NCBI GenBank assembly: GCA_000155695.1
Contig: DS990592.1
Span: 2,162,473-2,226,472 of the forward strand
DNA from: Verrucomicrobiia bacterium DG1235
GTDB taxonomy: Bacteria; Verrucomicrobiota; Verrucomicrobiia; Opitutales; Opitutaceae
DNA length: 64,000 nt
Direction of reading: 5' to 3'
Part shown: piece by piece, positions 1-9,344 of the stretch
Numbering within the stretch: the stretch's first letter is position 1
How the letters are laid out: the number at the start of each line of letters is the position of its first letter
Notes under the pieces: model-generated
What the model was told of the DNA's origin: nothing
What the model saw: only the letters and a program-made list of their open reading frames with translations
Database searches by the model: none
Program-made: the position numbers and the translations under genes

Positions 1-66
1 CCCTTCGCTCCAAAACCCTCGACATCAACAACCCCTTAAAACATAAAACCAAATGATATAAGTGTA

Positions 67-125
67 ACCGATGTGTCCGGTTTTTGTGTTACCGATGTCC
101 ATCTCGTACCCAACCGTGACCGATG
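67..125. repeat. Three ACCGATG repeats, possible transposon end
   Basis: ACCGATG occurs three times, at 67-73, 91-97 and 119-125, in the AT-richer stretch before pyrC. Short repeats like this are common at the ends of some insertion sequences, so the terminus of an element lying left of the window is possible. No transposase is visible here, so this is only a suggestion. Confidence 0.2.
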
Positions 126-309
126 AGAAAAAAGGGGTCAAACCGTAACGTTTGATATTTTGATACGATAGAGCATCGCACCGCCTCTACCTAAAGCGCT
201 TTTTCTCGCAGCCTTAATAGCTAAGAACGGGAATGCCCATTTCTCATCTCTCTGCACCTCCACAACAAGAACCTTGCCCCGCACGCCAGTTCCGCTTCCT
301 TTTACAACC

Positions 310-1740
310 GTGACCGAAGCGAAGAAAACCATCCGTATCTCCTCCAAGAACATCCATCTCGACGATGGCTCCACCGCTGCCGGCGTGATCGCCTGCACGC
401 CGGGCGAGCCCCTCCAGCTCGAGCTCGGAGCCGCCACTTCCGCAGATATCGTTCTCAAGGACTCCGCCCACGTCGCCCTGGGCCGCTTCGACCCCCACGT
501 CCATTTCCGTGAAACCGCCATCCCCACCCGCGAGGAGGTCGCCAAGCACGGCCCCGCCGAGACCAACTACGAAATCCTCGTAGCAAACATCCAAAAAGCC
601 AACGCCCTCTACACCATCCGCTCCGGCTGCCTCTCCGCCCTGAAAGGCGGGGTCAGCGTCGTAGGAGCCATGGGCAACACGCCCTGGGGCCCCGTCGGCC
701 CCTATCGCCACGAACGTATTCAAAATCACTATACCGAGCAGGCTCCTATCCCCATCGTCATGTGGCCTCGCATGGAACCGGGCGCTCCCGCTATCCCCGG
801 CCACGAAGGCAAAGACTTCGGCTCCACCTTCGGAGGCTCAGGCCTCACGGGTCAGGCCCGCCGCGACATGTTCGCGCTCTGGCGCGGACAAGCCGTCTCC
901 TACCACAACGATCAGGCCCGTACAGACGAGACCATTACCGAATTCAAGAAGCGGATACAGCCAGACGACATTCTCCTGCACCACGAGTACTTCAACGGCG
1001 ACACCGTTCTCGCCTGCCAAGCCGAAACCATGGCTATCGCGAAAGAGGCCGGCTTGAGCAGCCTGCTCGCCCGCCACATCCCCACCGGCCCCGCCCTCCA
1101 GCAAATCCTCGACGCCCGCAGCGTGATGCCCTACGCCCTGCCCGCCGAGGTTGGCCTCGATTACGTCTACTGGTGCCGCGAGCGCTTGCTCACCCAAAAA
1201 CGCGAAACAGCCCTCATCAATTACCGTCGCCCCGCCCACCCAAGCCGAGAGGATCAGCTCAGCCTCATCGAAATCACCCGCGACACCGTTCGCTCCGGTG
1301 ATACCTCCATTTTCTTTGGCACCGATCACGCCCCTCACCCCTACGCCGCCAAAGCCTTCAAAAACGGTCTGCCCGGAGCGCCAGGCACTCGAAACATCGA
1401 ACACAGCCTGCAATTCTACGGCGAGCTCTCCCAAAACTACGGCTACACCCCACACGATATCGACCGCCTCGCCTCCATCAACCCAGCCAAACACATGGCC
1501 CAATTCTTCGACTTCCCCTTCGAAGTCGGTGCCATGGCAAACGGAGCCATGGCAAACCTCGCGATTTTCGAGCCGAACGCCCCCTACCAAATCGACGAGT
1601 CCGAACTCGCCACTCAGCTTGAAGACCCGCACTACCACAGCGCTCTCGCCGGCGAGGCCAAGCTCACTGGACGATCGCTCTTCACCGTATCGAACGGCCA
1701 AGTGTGGGACGTGCAATCAAAGCCGATCCCTCTTAACTAG
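310..1740 (+). CDS. pyrC: Dihydroorotase
   Basis: Zinc amidohydrolase that interconverts N-carbamoyl-aspartate and dihydroorotate in cytosolic pyrimidine synthesis. The N-terminal metal motif FDPHVHFRET (HxH) is present, followed by an NDQA segment, HHEYF, ARHIPTG, and a late FGTDHAPH segment that carries the catalytic Asp. All are typical of dihydroorotases. Length is about 476 residues, which suits the longer members. The frame is open back to a TTG at 274, but the GTG at 310 puts the conserved strand (KKTIRISSKN) near the N-terminus and is preferred. No other pyr gene lies beside it. The family assignment is firm; the start is uncertain. Confidence 0.88.
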   Translation: MTEAKKTIRISSKNIHLDDGSTAAGVIACTPGEPLQLELGAATSADIVLKDSAHVALGRFDPHVHFRETAIPTREEVAKHGPAETNYEILVANIQKANALYTIRSGCLSALKGGVSVVGAMGNTPWGPVGPYRHERIQNHYTEQAPIPIVMWPRMEPGAPAIPGHEGKDFGSTFGGSGLTGQARRDMFALWRGQAVSYHNDQARTDETITEFKKRIQPDDILLHHEYFNGDTVLACQAETMAIAKEAGLSSLLARHIPTGPALQQILDARSVMPYALPAEVGLDYVYWCRERLLTQKRETALINYRRPAHPSREDQLSLIEITRDTVRSGDTSIFFGTDHAPHPYAAKAFKNGLPGAPGTRNIEHSLQFYGELSQNYGYTPHDIDRLASINPAKHMAQFFDFPFEVGAMANGAMANLAIFEPNAPYQIDESELATQLEDPHYHSALAGEAKLTGRSLFTVSNGQVWDVQSKPIPLN

Positions 1741-1810
1741 AGAAAATAGGAAAACGCCCTCCCAGAATCAAAACTCCTCGGAGAGCAGACGTAAGCATTT
1801 TTAGGATACC

Positions 1811-2569
1811 TCAAAGCCTTTCCGGCTGCTCTTCGTCGATCCACACCACCGGTATGTCATAGGTACGCTCCAGCAAAGCGATAACGCCGTTCCCTTTATA
1901 ACTGGGCACCGAAAAGGTCGCCTTTTTGAAAGCTGCTTCAAGCTCCTCGCTCACCTCCGGATCCGTAGTGTCGACCACATGCGGCAAGGCAACCTGCCCG
2001 CTCTGGTCCACAAAAAAACTGATCCGCGCCCGCACCGCCTTTTTCCCGGCCTTCAACGGACTCGTTCCCTTCACCTGAATCAGACCTGGAAATCCAAGCA
2101 TCCCGAGCCGCTCGTCCAATTCCTTTTCCTCGCGAAACTTCACAGTGCGAAACGGCTCGCTTCCGCCACTCTCCATCCGCTTCGAAGTGTCGAACAAAGC
2201 ATTCGTCTCAATCGGACGATCCGGCAAAAACTCCCAGTAAGCATGACAAACGCTTTTGACCGGACGACCCTCCCGATGAGCAGGCACGAAATCCCACTTC
2301 AGAATCGTCGACATCAGCTCATCCGCAAAAGCCTCGTAAGAATACTCGATCGCCAAAAACTCAGAAGCCTCCCCATTCTCGTCCACATAAAAGGCAATCT
2401 TCGCATAGCCCTGACCCACTCCGTGCGTGTACGCCCAAACTGGATACCGCGGCTCGATCTGACGCTTAATCGTCACGCTCTGATTCTCCTTCGGTTTGGC
2501 TAGAGCGCCAGACGAGAATCCAAGCGAAATTAAAAGGGCAAGAGCTACAACGATACGCGGGGCAAGCAT
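1811..2569 (-). CDS. TonB-like periplasmic protein with two TonB C-terminal-type repeats
   Basis: Predicted exported protein of about 252 residues. A hydrophobic signal segment (VVALALLISLGFSSGALA) is followed by two related stretches, each with the pattern of a TonB C-terminal fold: EPRYPVWAY...GYAKIAFYVDENGEASEF, then a second with RISFFVDQSGQVALP. No proline-rich linker is visible, so it resembles the stand-alone tandem-TonB-domain proteins common in Opitutae rather than a classical energy transducer. The ATG at 2569 has AGAGG seven bases upstream; in-frame ATGs also exist at 2575 and 2635. It converges on pyrC across a short gap. The exact role is unknown. Confidence 0.6.
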   Translation of the reverse strand: MLAPRIVVALALLISLGFSSGALAKPKENQSVTIKRQIEPRYPVWAYTHGVGQGYAKIAFYVDENGEASEFLAIEYSYEAFADELMSTILKWDFVPAHREGRPVKSVCHAYWEFLPDRPIETNALFDTSKRMESGGSEPFRTVKFREEKELDERLGMLGFPGLIQVKGTSPLKAGKKAVRARISFFVDQSGQVALPHVVDTTDPEVSEELEAAFKKATFSVPSYKGNGVIALLERTYDIPVVWIDEEQPERL

Positions 2570-2857
2570 ACTCATACCTCTGAACAAGAACTGAATTCGA
2601 CACTTCCTCAAGGATTTAATTGCATTAATTTGCACCTAAAAGACGCCCTATTAATCCCGATAAACCATGCGGCCGAATTCACTTTCCGCGAACACTCGAT
2701 CCCGCTGCGAAACGACGCCTTCGAGCGACACGCGTCGAGTCAATACAGAGCTTAAGGAGTTGGGGAAGAGCAGCTTAACCACAAATATTCGATTTCGACA
2801 AAATTCCCATTGACGGAGGAAGCGCCACTTCTATTGTGCGTGCTTCTTTCAAGCGGC

Positions 2858-2933
<76 letters not shown>

Positions 2934-3163
2934 GTTGATAATCAAAGACTTGCGAGATGTTCGCATATCCCGAGATTATTAAACCGGTGCCAGTTTTGTG
3001 CCACTTTTCGTAAGATCTCATTCGATTTTCCAGCATAGGCAGGGGCCGGAAGCAGGCAAGCCTTCGCGCCAGAAAAGGGAAGGCCCCGCACGTGCGCTCG
3101 TAGCACGAAAAGGCGCCCCGCGAAACGGGACGCCTAACCTTAGCCGGCTAGATCGACTGGCCG

Positions 3164-4495
3164 CTAAATGCGAAGTCCGAAACTATGCGGCACCACCTCC
3201 CCGATGTAGGCCTGCCGTGTTACCTTGGTGCTGGAATGCCTCAGAGAAAGGGAAGCTTGCTCAATTCCATGCTTGTCGGCTATGAGCTTCCCGTAAAACT
3301 TCCTTAAGGCGTGTATCGGAGTTCTGCATTCAAAGCCTACCGACTTCAGCCAATCGATTAGGGTCTTGCTGTGCTTGCCCGCTCGGTAGCCGCTGCTCCC
3401 TGCTGTGTTCCGCCTGGGCTTGGACTTGGACTTGACGATGAACTCGCTGTCGCGAGCTTCGTGATATTCGGCAAGCACCTTCAAAAAGGAACCCGGGATC
3501 TCCAACGTCCCCTCGGACGATTCGGTCTTGAACTCAGACAAGCCGGAGTGGCCCGGATACACCTTGAGCAAGCCCTTGTCGAAATCTACCGCTGACCACT
3601 TGAGGAACTCGGCTTCCTTGCGCCGAAGCCCCATGACGAACGCCAACAAAAAGATGAGGTAGGCTTCGGGCTCTTCCAAACGCAGATCTTTTCTGGCCCG
3701 ATCCATTAGCTCCTGCGGGCAGTAGTCGCATTCGAACCGATTGATCTTCGGCTGCGGAACCATAATCCCTTCGCCAGGCAGCCTGCCCGACAAGCCAATC
3801 TCCTCGAACATAGGACGCATCTCCTTCCCGAAAACCGAATTCAGCGACCGGAGCCTGCTCTTGTTAGTTTCACTTGATGGACTGCCGGTGTAGTGGATGA
3901 TATTCTCCTTTTTCCACTGCGCCAAAAGCGAAGGTTTCAGGGCAGTGACTTCGATCGAATCGACTCTGGCTTTCCAAAATTCGAGAGCCTCTCCCGAGTT
4001 GTTTCGAGGGGATTGGATCCTCAGGGCGCTAGTTAAAAGGCGGCGAGCCCTGTTCACGTTGTCCTCAGCCCCGGACTTATCGATTGGCGAAGCTTTAAGG
4101 TATAGCGCGAAACACATGCCGAAGGTGATCGGAGCGCCCTCGCACGCCTCCAGCTTCAATGGAAACGTCGACCGGTTCGTACGCAGGTTCGCCTGAGCTA
4201 CCTCCCAGCCAAAGGTCCTCAGGTCTTCGGCAAAATAAGCCGCGAGCTCCCTTGCCACCGCCAACACGCATACACCAAGGCTTACCTGGGTCCGAGACCC
4301 CCGGCACTGCAAACGAATGCAGTACTCAACAGCCTTGTCAGGGCCGACCTTGAGCCCCCGCGTCTTCGTGTAAACGCGAGGAACCTTTTTCGCTGGTGCG
4401 ACAGCTTTGTTCGTCGGAGCCTCTGTCGAGGCTACCGAATTTTCATTGCTCGCCTCATTTAGCGGGCGAGAGGTAGGATCTGATATGATACTCAC
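3164..4495 (-). CDS. int: Tyrosine recombinase / integrase
   Basis: Site-specific recombinase of 443 residues that would integrate and excise the island. The C-terminal catalytic part shows the family residues in order: an Arg in GLRRKEAEFLKW, HALRKFYGK (HxxR), LRHSST, and the nucleophile Tyr in RQAYIGE close to the C-terminus. A core-binding domain lies before it and the N-terminus is basic and Thr/Ala-rich. The GTG start is preceded by AGGAGG at good spacing. Its C-terminal end faces tRNA-Phe, the usual arrangement for tRNA-targeting integrases. No second copy of the tRNA 3' end was seen in the window, so the far end of the element probably lies outside or is lost. Confidence 0.88.
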   Translation of the reverse strand: MSIISDPTSRPLNEASNENSVASTEAPTNKAVAPAKKVPRVYTKTRGLKVGPDKAVEYCIRLQCRGSRTQVSLGVCVLAVARELAAYFAEDLRTFGWEVAQANLRTNRSTFPLKLEACEGAPITFGMCFALYLKASPIDKSGAEDNVNRARRLLTSALRIQSPRNNSGEALEFWKARVDSIEVTALKPSLLAQWKKENIIHYTGSPSSETNKSRLRSLNSVFGKEMRPMFEEIGLSGRLPGEGIMVPQPKINRFECDYCPQELMDRARKDLRLEEPEAYLIFLLAFVMGLRRKEAEFLKWSAVDFDKGLLKVYPGHSGLSEFKTESSEGTLEIPGSFLKVLAEYHEARDSEFIVKSKSKPRRNTAGSSGYRAGKHSKTLIDWLKSVGFECRTPIHALRKFYGKLIADKHGIEQASLSLRHSSTKVTRQAYIGEVVPHSFGLRI

Positions 4496-4804
4496 CTTCC
4501 CTCCTGTGAGAGATAAGGAAGCCGATGCTAGGGGGTTGGGATATTACCTTGAAAATTTTTCGTAAATGCAGCCCTATTACGTTGCTTGCTGGAGAATTGG
4601 GCAAATCTACCCGACGTTCTGCAAGGGGCACCGCAAGAAATCTCAGACTCGACCCGATCTCCATGGGGCACCGGCACGAGAATTCGATTCGCCGATAGAG
4701 CCTCCTACGAACGAGTTCCAAGGCGGCCGCAACCAGGGCCGAACAAGCCAAATACGGCCGGTGGCCGTTACCCCCCCCCAATGATGCAATAGACAAGTCG
4801 CCCC
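4496..4804. other. Non-coding stretch between integrase and next gene
   Basis: About 310 bases with a run of eight C at 4772-4779 and no convincing reading frame or hairpin. It could contain the integrase promoter and recombinase arm sites, but nothing specific can be pointed to. Confidence 0.4.
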
Positions 4805-5236
4805 CTATTCCTCGAAACTGAAGCAAGAAACCCTACAGAGACCATCTTCCGGTTCTTGAAATATGAGTTTTAAAGGGAAAGTGAGCCGTCCTTGTTCAAT
4901 CGCTTCGAACAGTACAAGGGTTGCAAGACGTACGAATGCGGCTGGACGATAACTTTCAAAACTCTTCCGTGCCAGTTCGAGCGTATCACAGCGCAGCCTA
5001 ACCGTTGTGACTTCGCTTGCCCCACATTCGCCCCACGATGCCAGCTCATATCTACTACCATCAGGCAGACTCTGCACCAATGCATGTGAAACAGCCCGCA
5101 ACAACGAGTTCCGACCAAGAAGAGAGGCTGCCTCAAAATGGCTCAGTTTTTCCTCCCAATCAAACAGTATCCTTAGCGGAACTGATTCGGTTTTCGGCTT
5201 AGGTTTACGGTTCCTCGTTTGCTTCTTTTCCGACAT
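4805..5236 (-). CDS. Hypothetical protein of the mobile island
   Basis: A protein of 143 residues with a strongly basic start (EKKQTRNRKPKPK) and a mixed charged remainder; no signal peptide or membrane segment. No family is recognised. Two 23-base palindromes lie directly upstream (5255-5277, 5360-5382). With the basic N-terminus this would fit a small DNA-binding regulator acting on its own promoter, but that is inference only. Confidence 0.5.
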   Translation of the reverse strand: MSEKKQTRNRKPKPKTESVPLRILFDWEEKLSHFEAASLLGRNSLLRAVSHALVQSLPDGSRYELASWGECGASEVTTVRLRCDTLELARKSFESYRPAAFVRLATLVLFEAIEQGRLTFPLKLIFQEPEDGLCRVSCFSFEE

Positions 5237-5254
5237 TCCCGTGGCTCAACCTAC

Positions 5255-5277
5255 CCTAGTAATATCTTATTACAAGG
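5255..5277. promoter_or_regulatory. Operator-like palindrome, copy 1
   Basis: An imperfect palindrome with the right arm TTATTACAAGG and a degenerate left arm CCTAGTAATA. It shares the right arm with the perfect copy about 100 bases away. It lies 19 bases upstream of the start at 5236 on the minus strand. Confidence 0.45.
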
Positions 5278-5359
5278 AAGCAAAAGAAAACACTCATAAC
5301 TCTTTCCGAACTATCGCCAATTTGCCGCTGCAGACTATTTGGCAAACAGTCTCCACAAG

Positions 5360-5382
5360 CCTTGTAATAATTTATTACAAGG
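5360..5382. promoter_or_regulatory. Operator-like palindrome, copy 2
   Basis: A perfect 23-base palindrome, CCTTGTAATAA and TTATTACAAGG around a single T. It lies between the gene ending at 4805 and the mobilization genes that start at 5692, so it could control either direction. It has the size expected for a dimeric repressor site or a replication/partition site. Confidence 0.5.
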
Positions 5383-5691
5383 ATTTATCGCGCTCTTGTG
5401 AAAGGTTTGCCTACCCGCTACCAGTCCTCGGCGCAGTTCACCCCTCTCAGCTGGCCAATTCTTTTCGTAAGAAATTGATACGAATCTTAGGCAAAAACTG
5501 AAAATCATGCGACTCCTGAGGTGGAAAATGCCACAATGCGCTTCACAACAAAATCCTTTTAATCTCTCTATATCAACACCTTACAATGCTCTATAAAACC
5601 CAAAAAGATACCCAAAAAGAAAATACTCCATCGTGCAAAAAAACGCCCGCACCCGTTTGCGAGCCCCTCCTTAACGTTGATAAGAGGGGGT

Positions 5692-6237
5692 ATGGCACCG
5701 CCAAATAATAACCAAACAAGAAACAATAACGCGTCGACCGGAGACCTCCCCATGGATGGGCTGCCGGAAGACCCCAAAACCAAGTCCAACGCTAAAACAA
5801 AGATTGGCGACCAGCTCTCAGCCTATCTCGAAAGCGAGGTTCCGGACGACTTCCTACCGCTATTTCCGAGCAATCCGGGGCAACCACCTGAGTTCTCCCA
5901 AGCCCTTCGCGAGCGTATCGCTGGCTGCCTTCCAAGCTGGGTAGAAAAAGGGGAGCGGGAGCTTCGGGCGCTCGTAAAGGCTCGGAAGCCGATACCGAAT
6001 GCAGAGGACTACCTATTCCCTGTTGGTCCAAACGACGAATCCCTCCTTTCCCTCGACGAAATTGAGGCAACGATGAGGGAGCTGTTGGTACACGACTCCA
6101 AAGCAGTGCGAGCCTGCATCGCCAAGCAGGCCCGACTGGCAATACAGGGCAACGACAGTTTCAAGGCTTCGGTATACCGACGCTACCTTGAACTCGCGCG
6201 GGAGACCCAAACGCAGCAGGCATGGGTCATCGTGTAA
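5692..6237 (+). CDS. Probable mobilization accessory protein (MobC-like position)
   Basis: Soluble protein of about 181 residues with a polar N-terminus (Asn-rich, NNNQTRNNN) and a helical remainder. The C-terminal half (SKAVRACIAKQARLAIQGN ... YRRYLELARE) looks like a small all-helical DNA-binding protein. It lies directly before and overlaps the relaxase frame, the usual position of MobC-type accessory proteins. No sequence motif proves this; the call rests on position. The ATG at 5692 follows GAGGGGG; an earlier TTG in frame is less likely. Confidence 0.45.
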   Translation: MAPPNNNQTRNNNASTGDLPMDGLPEDPKTKSNAKTKIGDQLSAYLESEVPDDFLPLFPSNPGQPPEFSQALRERIAGCLPSWVEKGERELRALVKARKPIPNAEDYLFPVGPNDESLLSLDEIEATMRELLVHDSKAVRACIAKQARLAIQGNDSFKASVYRRYLELARETQTQQAWVIV

Positions 6238-7556
6238 GCAGATCAACGACCCGCTTCGGCTCCGCGCCGAAGCGGGTTCTTTCGGGTGCGGTTCGGAACC
6301 TAAGCGAGATACTCCATCTCGATCCCAAAAGCGAGCTACACCGCGCTCACGCGATGTGGAGCTGGCTATCCAAACAGCCGAGAATTGAGCTCCTGCCCTC
6401 CGATCAATTCCCGTCGTTAAATTCGCAGTTTCCGAGTATTGGCGAGGGTGCAATGCTTGACCCCACCGGCCACGAGCTGGAGTCGACGCAGTTTTCCGAC
6501 TTACTCCTTAACGAATGCGAAGACCGGTCCTCATACGTCCGCATAACGAACAAAGGGCATGGCCGCTACGGACCGCAAACGGTACCCGTAAAAAACCCGC
6601 TTTCGAAATTAACCATCACGCTTTCGGGCCACGACAATGCTCGTCTACAGGCCCTCGAAAGGGCAGGTCTTTCGACGAAGAAGTTCATAACGCGAACAGC
6701 AACAAAGGTGGCAAAACTCTATGCCAAATACGAAGGCATGAATGTAATTGCACTGGCGGTACACGCCGACAGCGGGTGTATACACATACACGTCATCTTC
6801 TCGCACGTATCTCGCGATAAAAAACTCCTCTACAAAAACCCACACCGGGGATGTAATCGAAAGAGACAAGCCGGAATCGGATTGATCAGCACGAAGCGTA
6901 TGTGCGACATGGGCTTCTGGCCAGTTGAAGACGCTGCCAAAGCGAATTATCTACTTGCCGATCGAGAAAAAGAAACATGCCAGCTTCCCACGGACTACCT
7001 CTTGTCAAGATATGTCGACCGTGAATGCGAGGCATACTATCGAGACCTAGACCTCCTGAAAGGTAAAGACGCCGACAAGAGGCCCTCTCCCAAAGTCAAA
7101 ATGCTCCGAGGAGTAATATCCGCCACTGACCGTCAGTATAAAACCGCTGCGCTCGCGCGAAGGGAGCGGCGGATATTGACCCAAAAGCTGTTCTCCGACC
7201 TGGACGATCTGGAAAACGTCAACGAGTCGATCGCCGACCTGACGATCCTTAGCGCCGAACTCAAATTTCACGATGACAATCTCGACCGAGGGAGCCGCGA
7301 AAGAAAAGTTGACGAACTTTGGAAGACGATGGGCCTCATCACCAAGGCCTTGGACCGCTGGCAAGAAAAAGCCAAAAAGCGGAAACCGATAGAGCCTTCG
7401 CCTAACTACCTCGATGCGATCGCGTCACACAATTGGGTCCTACACCTGCAAGCCAAAATGACAAAGGATTCCAAAAAGAAAAAAGAGCGGGAGAAAAAGG
7501 AGCGGGAGGAAAACAAGAAGAAACAATCAGACCCACCGCTCTCTGGGCTCGATTAG
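6222..7556 (+). CDS. HUH-type relaxase / mobilization protein
   Basis: Predicted DNA-nicking relaxase of 444 residues for conjugative mobilization. The decisive segment is VHADSGCIHIHVIFS, which fits the relaxase motif III pattern HxDxxxxHxH that holds the catalytic metal. Upstream is a short fold (KLTITLSGHDNARLQALERAG) and the C-terminal third is charged and coiled-coil-like, ending in a Lys/Glu-rich tail. The catalytic Tyr cannot be assigned by eye. The frame overlaps the previous gene by 16 bases; however a strong hairpin lies at 6249-6277, so the ATG at 6354 may be the true start. No conjugation (type IV secretion) genes are present, so transfer would need helper functions. Confidence 0.62.
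   Translation: MGHRVSRSTTRFGSAPKRVLSGAVRNLSEILHLDPKSELHRAHAMWSWLSKQPRIELLPSDQFPSLNSQFPSIGEGAMLDPTGHELESTQFSDLLLNECEDRSSYVRITNKGHGRYGPQTVPVKNPLSKLTITLSGHDNARLQALERAGLSTKKFITRTATKVAKLYAKYEGMNVIALAVHADSGCIHIHVIFSHVSRDKKLLYKNPHRGCNRKRQAGIGLISTKRMCDMGFWPVEDAAKANYLLADREKETCQLPTDYLLSRYVDRECEAYYRDLDLLKGKDADKRPSPKVKMLRGVISATDRQYKTAALARRERRILTQKLFSDLDDLENVNESIADLTILSAELKFHDDNLDRGSRERKVDELWKTMGLITKALDRWQEKAKKRKPIEPSPNYLDAIASHNWVLHLQAKMTKDSKKKKEREKKEREENKKKQSDPPLSGLD
6249..6277 (+). terminator. Strong hairpin: terminator or oriT-associated structure
   Basis: ACCCGCTTCGG (6249-6259) pairs perfectly with CCGAAGCGGGT (6267-6277) around a 7-base loop, followed by TCTTTC. It begins 12 bases after the stop of the upstream gene. 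It could be a weak Rho-independent terminator; because it lies at the start of a relaxase gene it could equally be an origin-of-transfer inverted repeat. Confidence 0.5.
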
Positions 7557-7799
7557 CCCTTTCCTCCGTTTACGAGCTTGAAGCGTTTCTTTTGCGCAGT
7601 TCGAATATAAGTCTTCGCATCGCAGAAGCCTTTTCCGGGTGCGGGCTAGCATCGCGAATGCGGACTCCGATTCGCGATCAAGCTCGCTCCTACATGATTC
7701 CATAGATCGGCAATGCACTCTTGCATCTCGAAGCTCATTGCTGATGGCCATTTCAAGAAAGGCCGACCAAGACCGTCCTTGGTGGTTTTACGAGTAAGC

Positions 7800-8120
7800 C
7801 GATCGCCTTTAGCGGCTTGACGCACAACCTGCAGGTACGGAAGCGGTTGCTTGAATCGTCACGAAAGGACCGCCCCCCCGGGACCTGTCCGTCGATAGCC
7901 CGGCGATTGCCAACAGCTTGGAAGCGTCACGCTGATCCTCGCCCATGCTCGCGTCCCTGCCCGTGGAGGAGAGCGTTCTCGATCATCCAGCGCTCCCACG
8001 CAAGCTCCATCAGCTTGGCGGGATCGGCCTGCTAAGAGCTGCGGCTGGTCACCAAATACACGCTCTCACTCTACGGGATCCCAGATTTGACGATTTCAAG
8101 CAGCCGCGTGATCCGGCCCA
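7800..8120 (-). pseudogene. Decayed ISAs1/H-repeat-like transposase fragment
   Basis: On the minus strand, conceptual translation between about 8080 and 7930 gives YLVTSRSS, a stop, then ADPAKLMELAWERWMIEN, which resembles the C-terminal end of ISAs1-family transposases (xxxRWxIENxLH). After a frame change it continues with DASMGEDQ, matching the expected DVTFGED position. No open frame spans it, so this is a remnant with at least one stop and one frameshift. The family name is from memory of that motif and is tentative. Confidence 0.35.
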
Positions 8121-8232
8121 CGAAAACCGTTCCCGATACATCAGAATCGGCTACAATCGCCTCGCCAAATCACGCCAATCCGCGTGCATCCGCGGTAAAA
8201 ATACAGGACAGGAGCGCCCCTACTCCTCCTGA

Positions 8233-8691
8233 TTGACCAGAAGATCCATCATTCTCATCGGCAATCTGTGGATTAAAAAACAGAGTAGGAGCGATTCCAC
8301 CCGATTTGCGAATGAACCCCCAAAAAGGCTCCGATACTCACTTCGATCCGACCCCAAAGCGCCTCGACATAGTCCGCTCCCGAAACCTCACCAGCAGCAC
8401 ATCAAACACTCCTCCAACCCCGACTCCCGCACGCGGGGCATTAGACGGTTTTATTTTAATGCCCCGCAAAAACACACGGCACCAAGGGGGCCATGAAATA
8501 TCGCTGCGGCTTGGGATGAATCGCCAACGAGATCGGGATTCGGTTTCGGCTTAACTACATAGAACAGGCGAACCAACAAGGCCCCATTTTCCGAAATAAA
8601 AAGCTCCAGATAGACAGACTGGCCCCACCCTTCCATCGATAGGCGTTATCGGATGCAGTCCCCGTAGCATGACACGAGTGGTAGCCCAATT
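8233..8691. other. No recognisable gene
   Basis: Only short, overlapping frames with poor composition occur here. The stretch joins the transposase remnant to the truncated restriction gene and is best read as decayed sequence. Confidence 0.4.
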
Positions 8692-9274
8692 TTAGCCCTC
8701 GCAATCAAGAAGCAGATGAACCTCGCCCTGGCCCTCTACTCCAAGGCCGACCAACAGAACATCGAGGAAATCAACGCTTCCATCTTCACCGTAAAGGACC
8801 AGCTCGACCTGCTCGGAAAACTCTTTCACCCATTCGACGCCAAGGATTACTTTCGCGGAAATCCGGTGGAGCGCCTGAAATGTCTCAACCGCGCCGCCGA
8901 GTTTGCCCAGCTGACCGAAAAGCTCGAGAAACGTTTCATGGGCCTCGTCAAACGACTCAAAGCAGCCTACGACATCTGCAGCGGCAGCGATGCTTTCGAG
9001 CAGGAAGAGCGCGATCGTATCCACTTTTACCTAGCGGTGCGCTCCATCATCTTCAAGCTGACCCGAGGCAACGCGCCCGACACTGCCCAGATGAACGCCA
9101 AGGTACGGGAGATGATTTCCGAAGCCTTGCAGAGCGAAGGAGTAGAAGAAATCTTCAAGCTCGGCGAAGACGGAGCCAAGGAGATCGACATCTTCGAAGA
9201 CGACTACCTTGCCAAGATCGAGAAGATCAAGCTGCCCAACACCAAAATCAAGCTACTCCAGCAGCTCCTCAAGG
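8692..9274 (+). pseudogene. hsdR: HsdR C-terminal fragment, part 1 (interrupted by IS66)
   Basis: Translation from about 8692 gives the C-terminal helical region of a type I restriction endonuclease R subunit of the EcoEI class: NLALALYSKADQQNIEEI, RIHFYLAVRSIIFKLTRG, DTAQMNAKVREMI, GVEEIFKLGEDGAKEIDIF, KLPNTKIKLLQQLLK. The nuclease and helicase domains of the roughly 800-1000-residue protein are missing; homology starts abruptly near 8692. The frame runs into an IS66 element at 9275 and resumes at about 11717. No hsdM or hsdS is in the window, so the system is dead here. Confidence 0.8.
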
Positions 9275-9344
9275 GTAAGCGTGTCGCGAAGCGCCGTGAT
9301 TTAGCTCTATGATCCTTTTCGTAAGTTTCGTAGATATTGATGCT

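Noticed and set aside
2998-3285. Short plus-strand frame opposite the integrase end
   Set aside because: Overlaps the integrase 3' end and the attachment region; no family resemblance.
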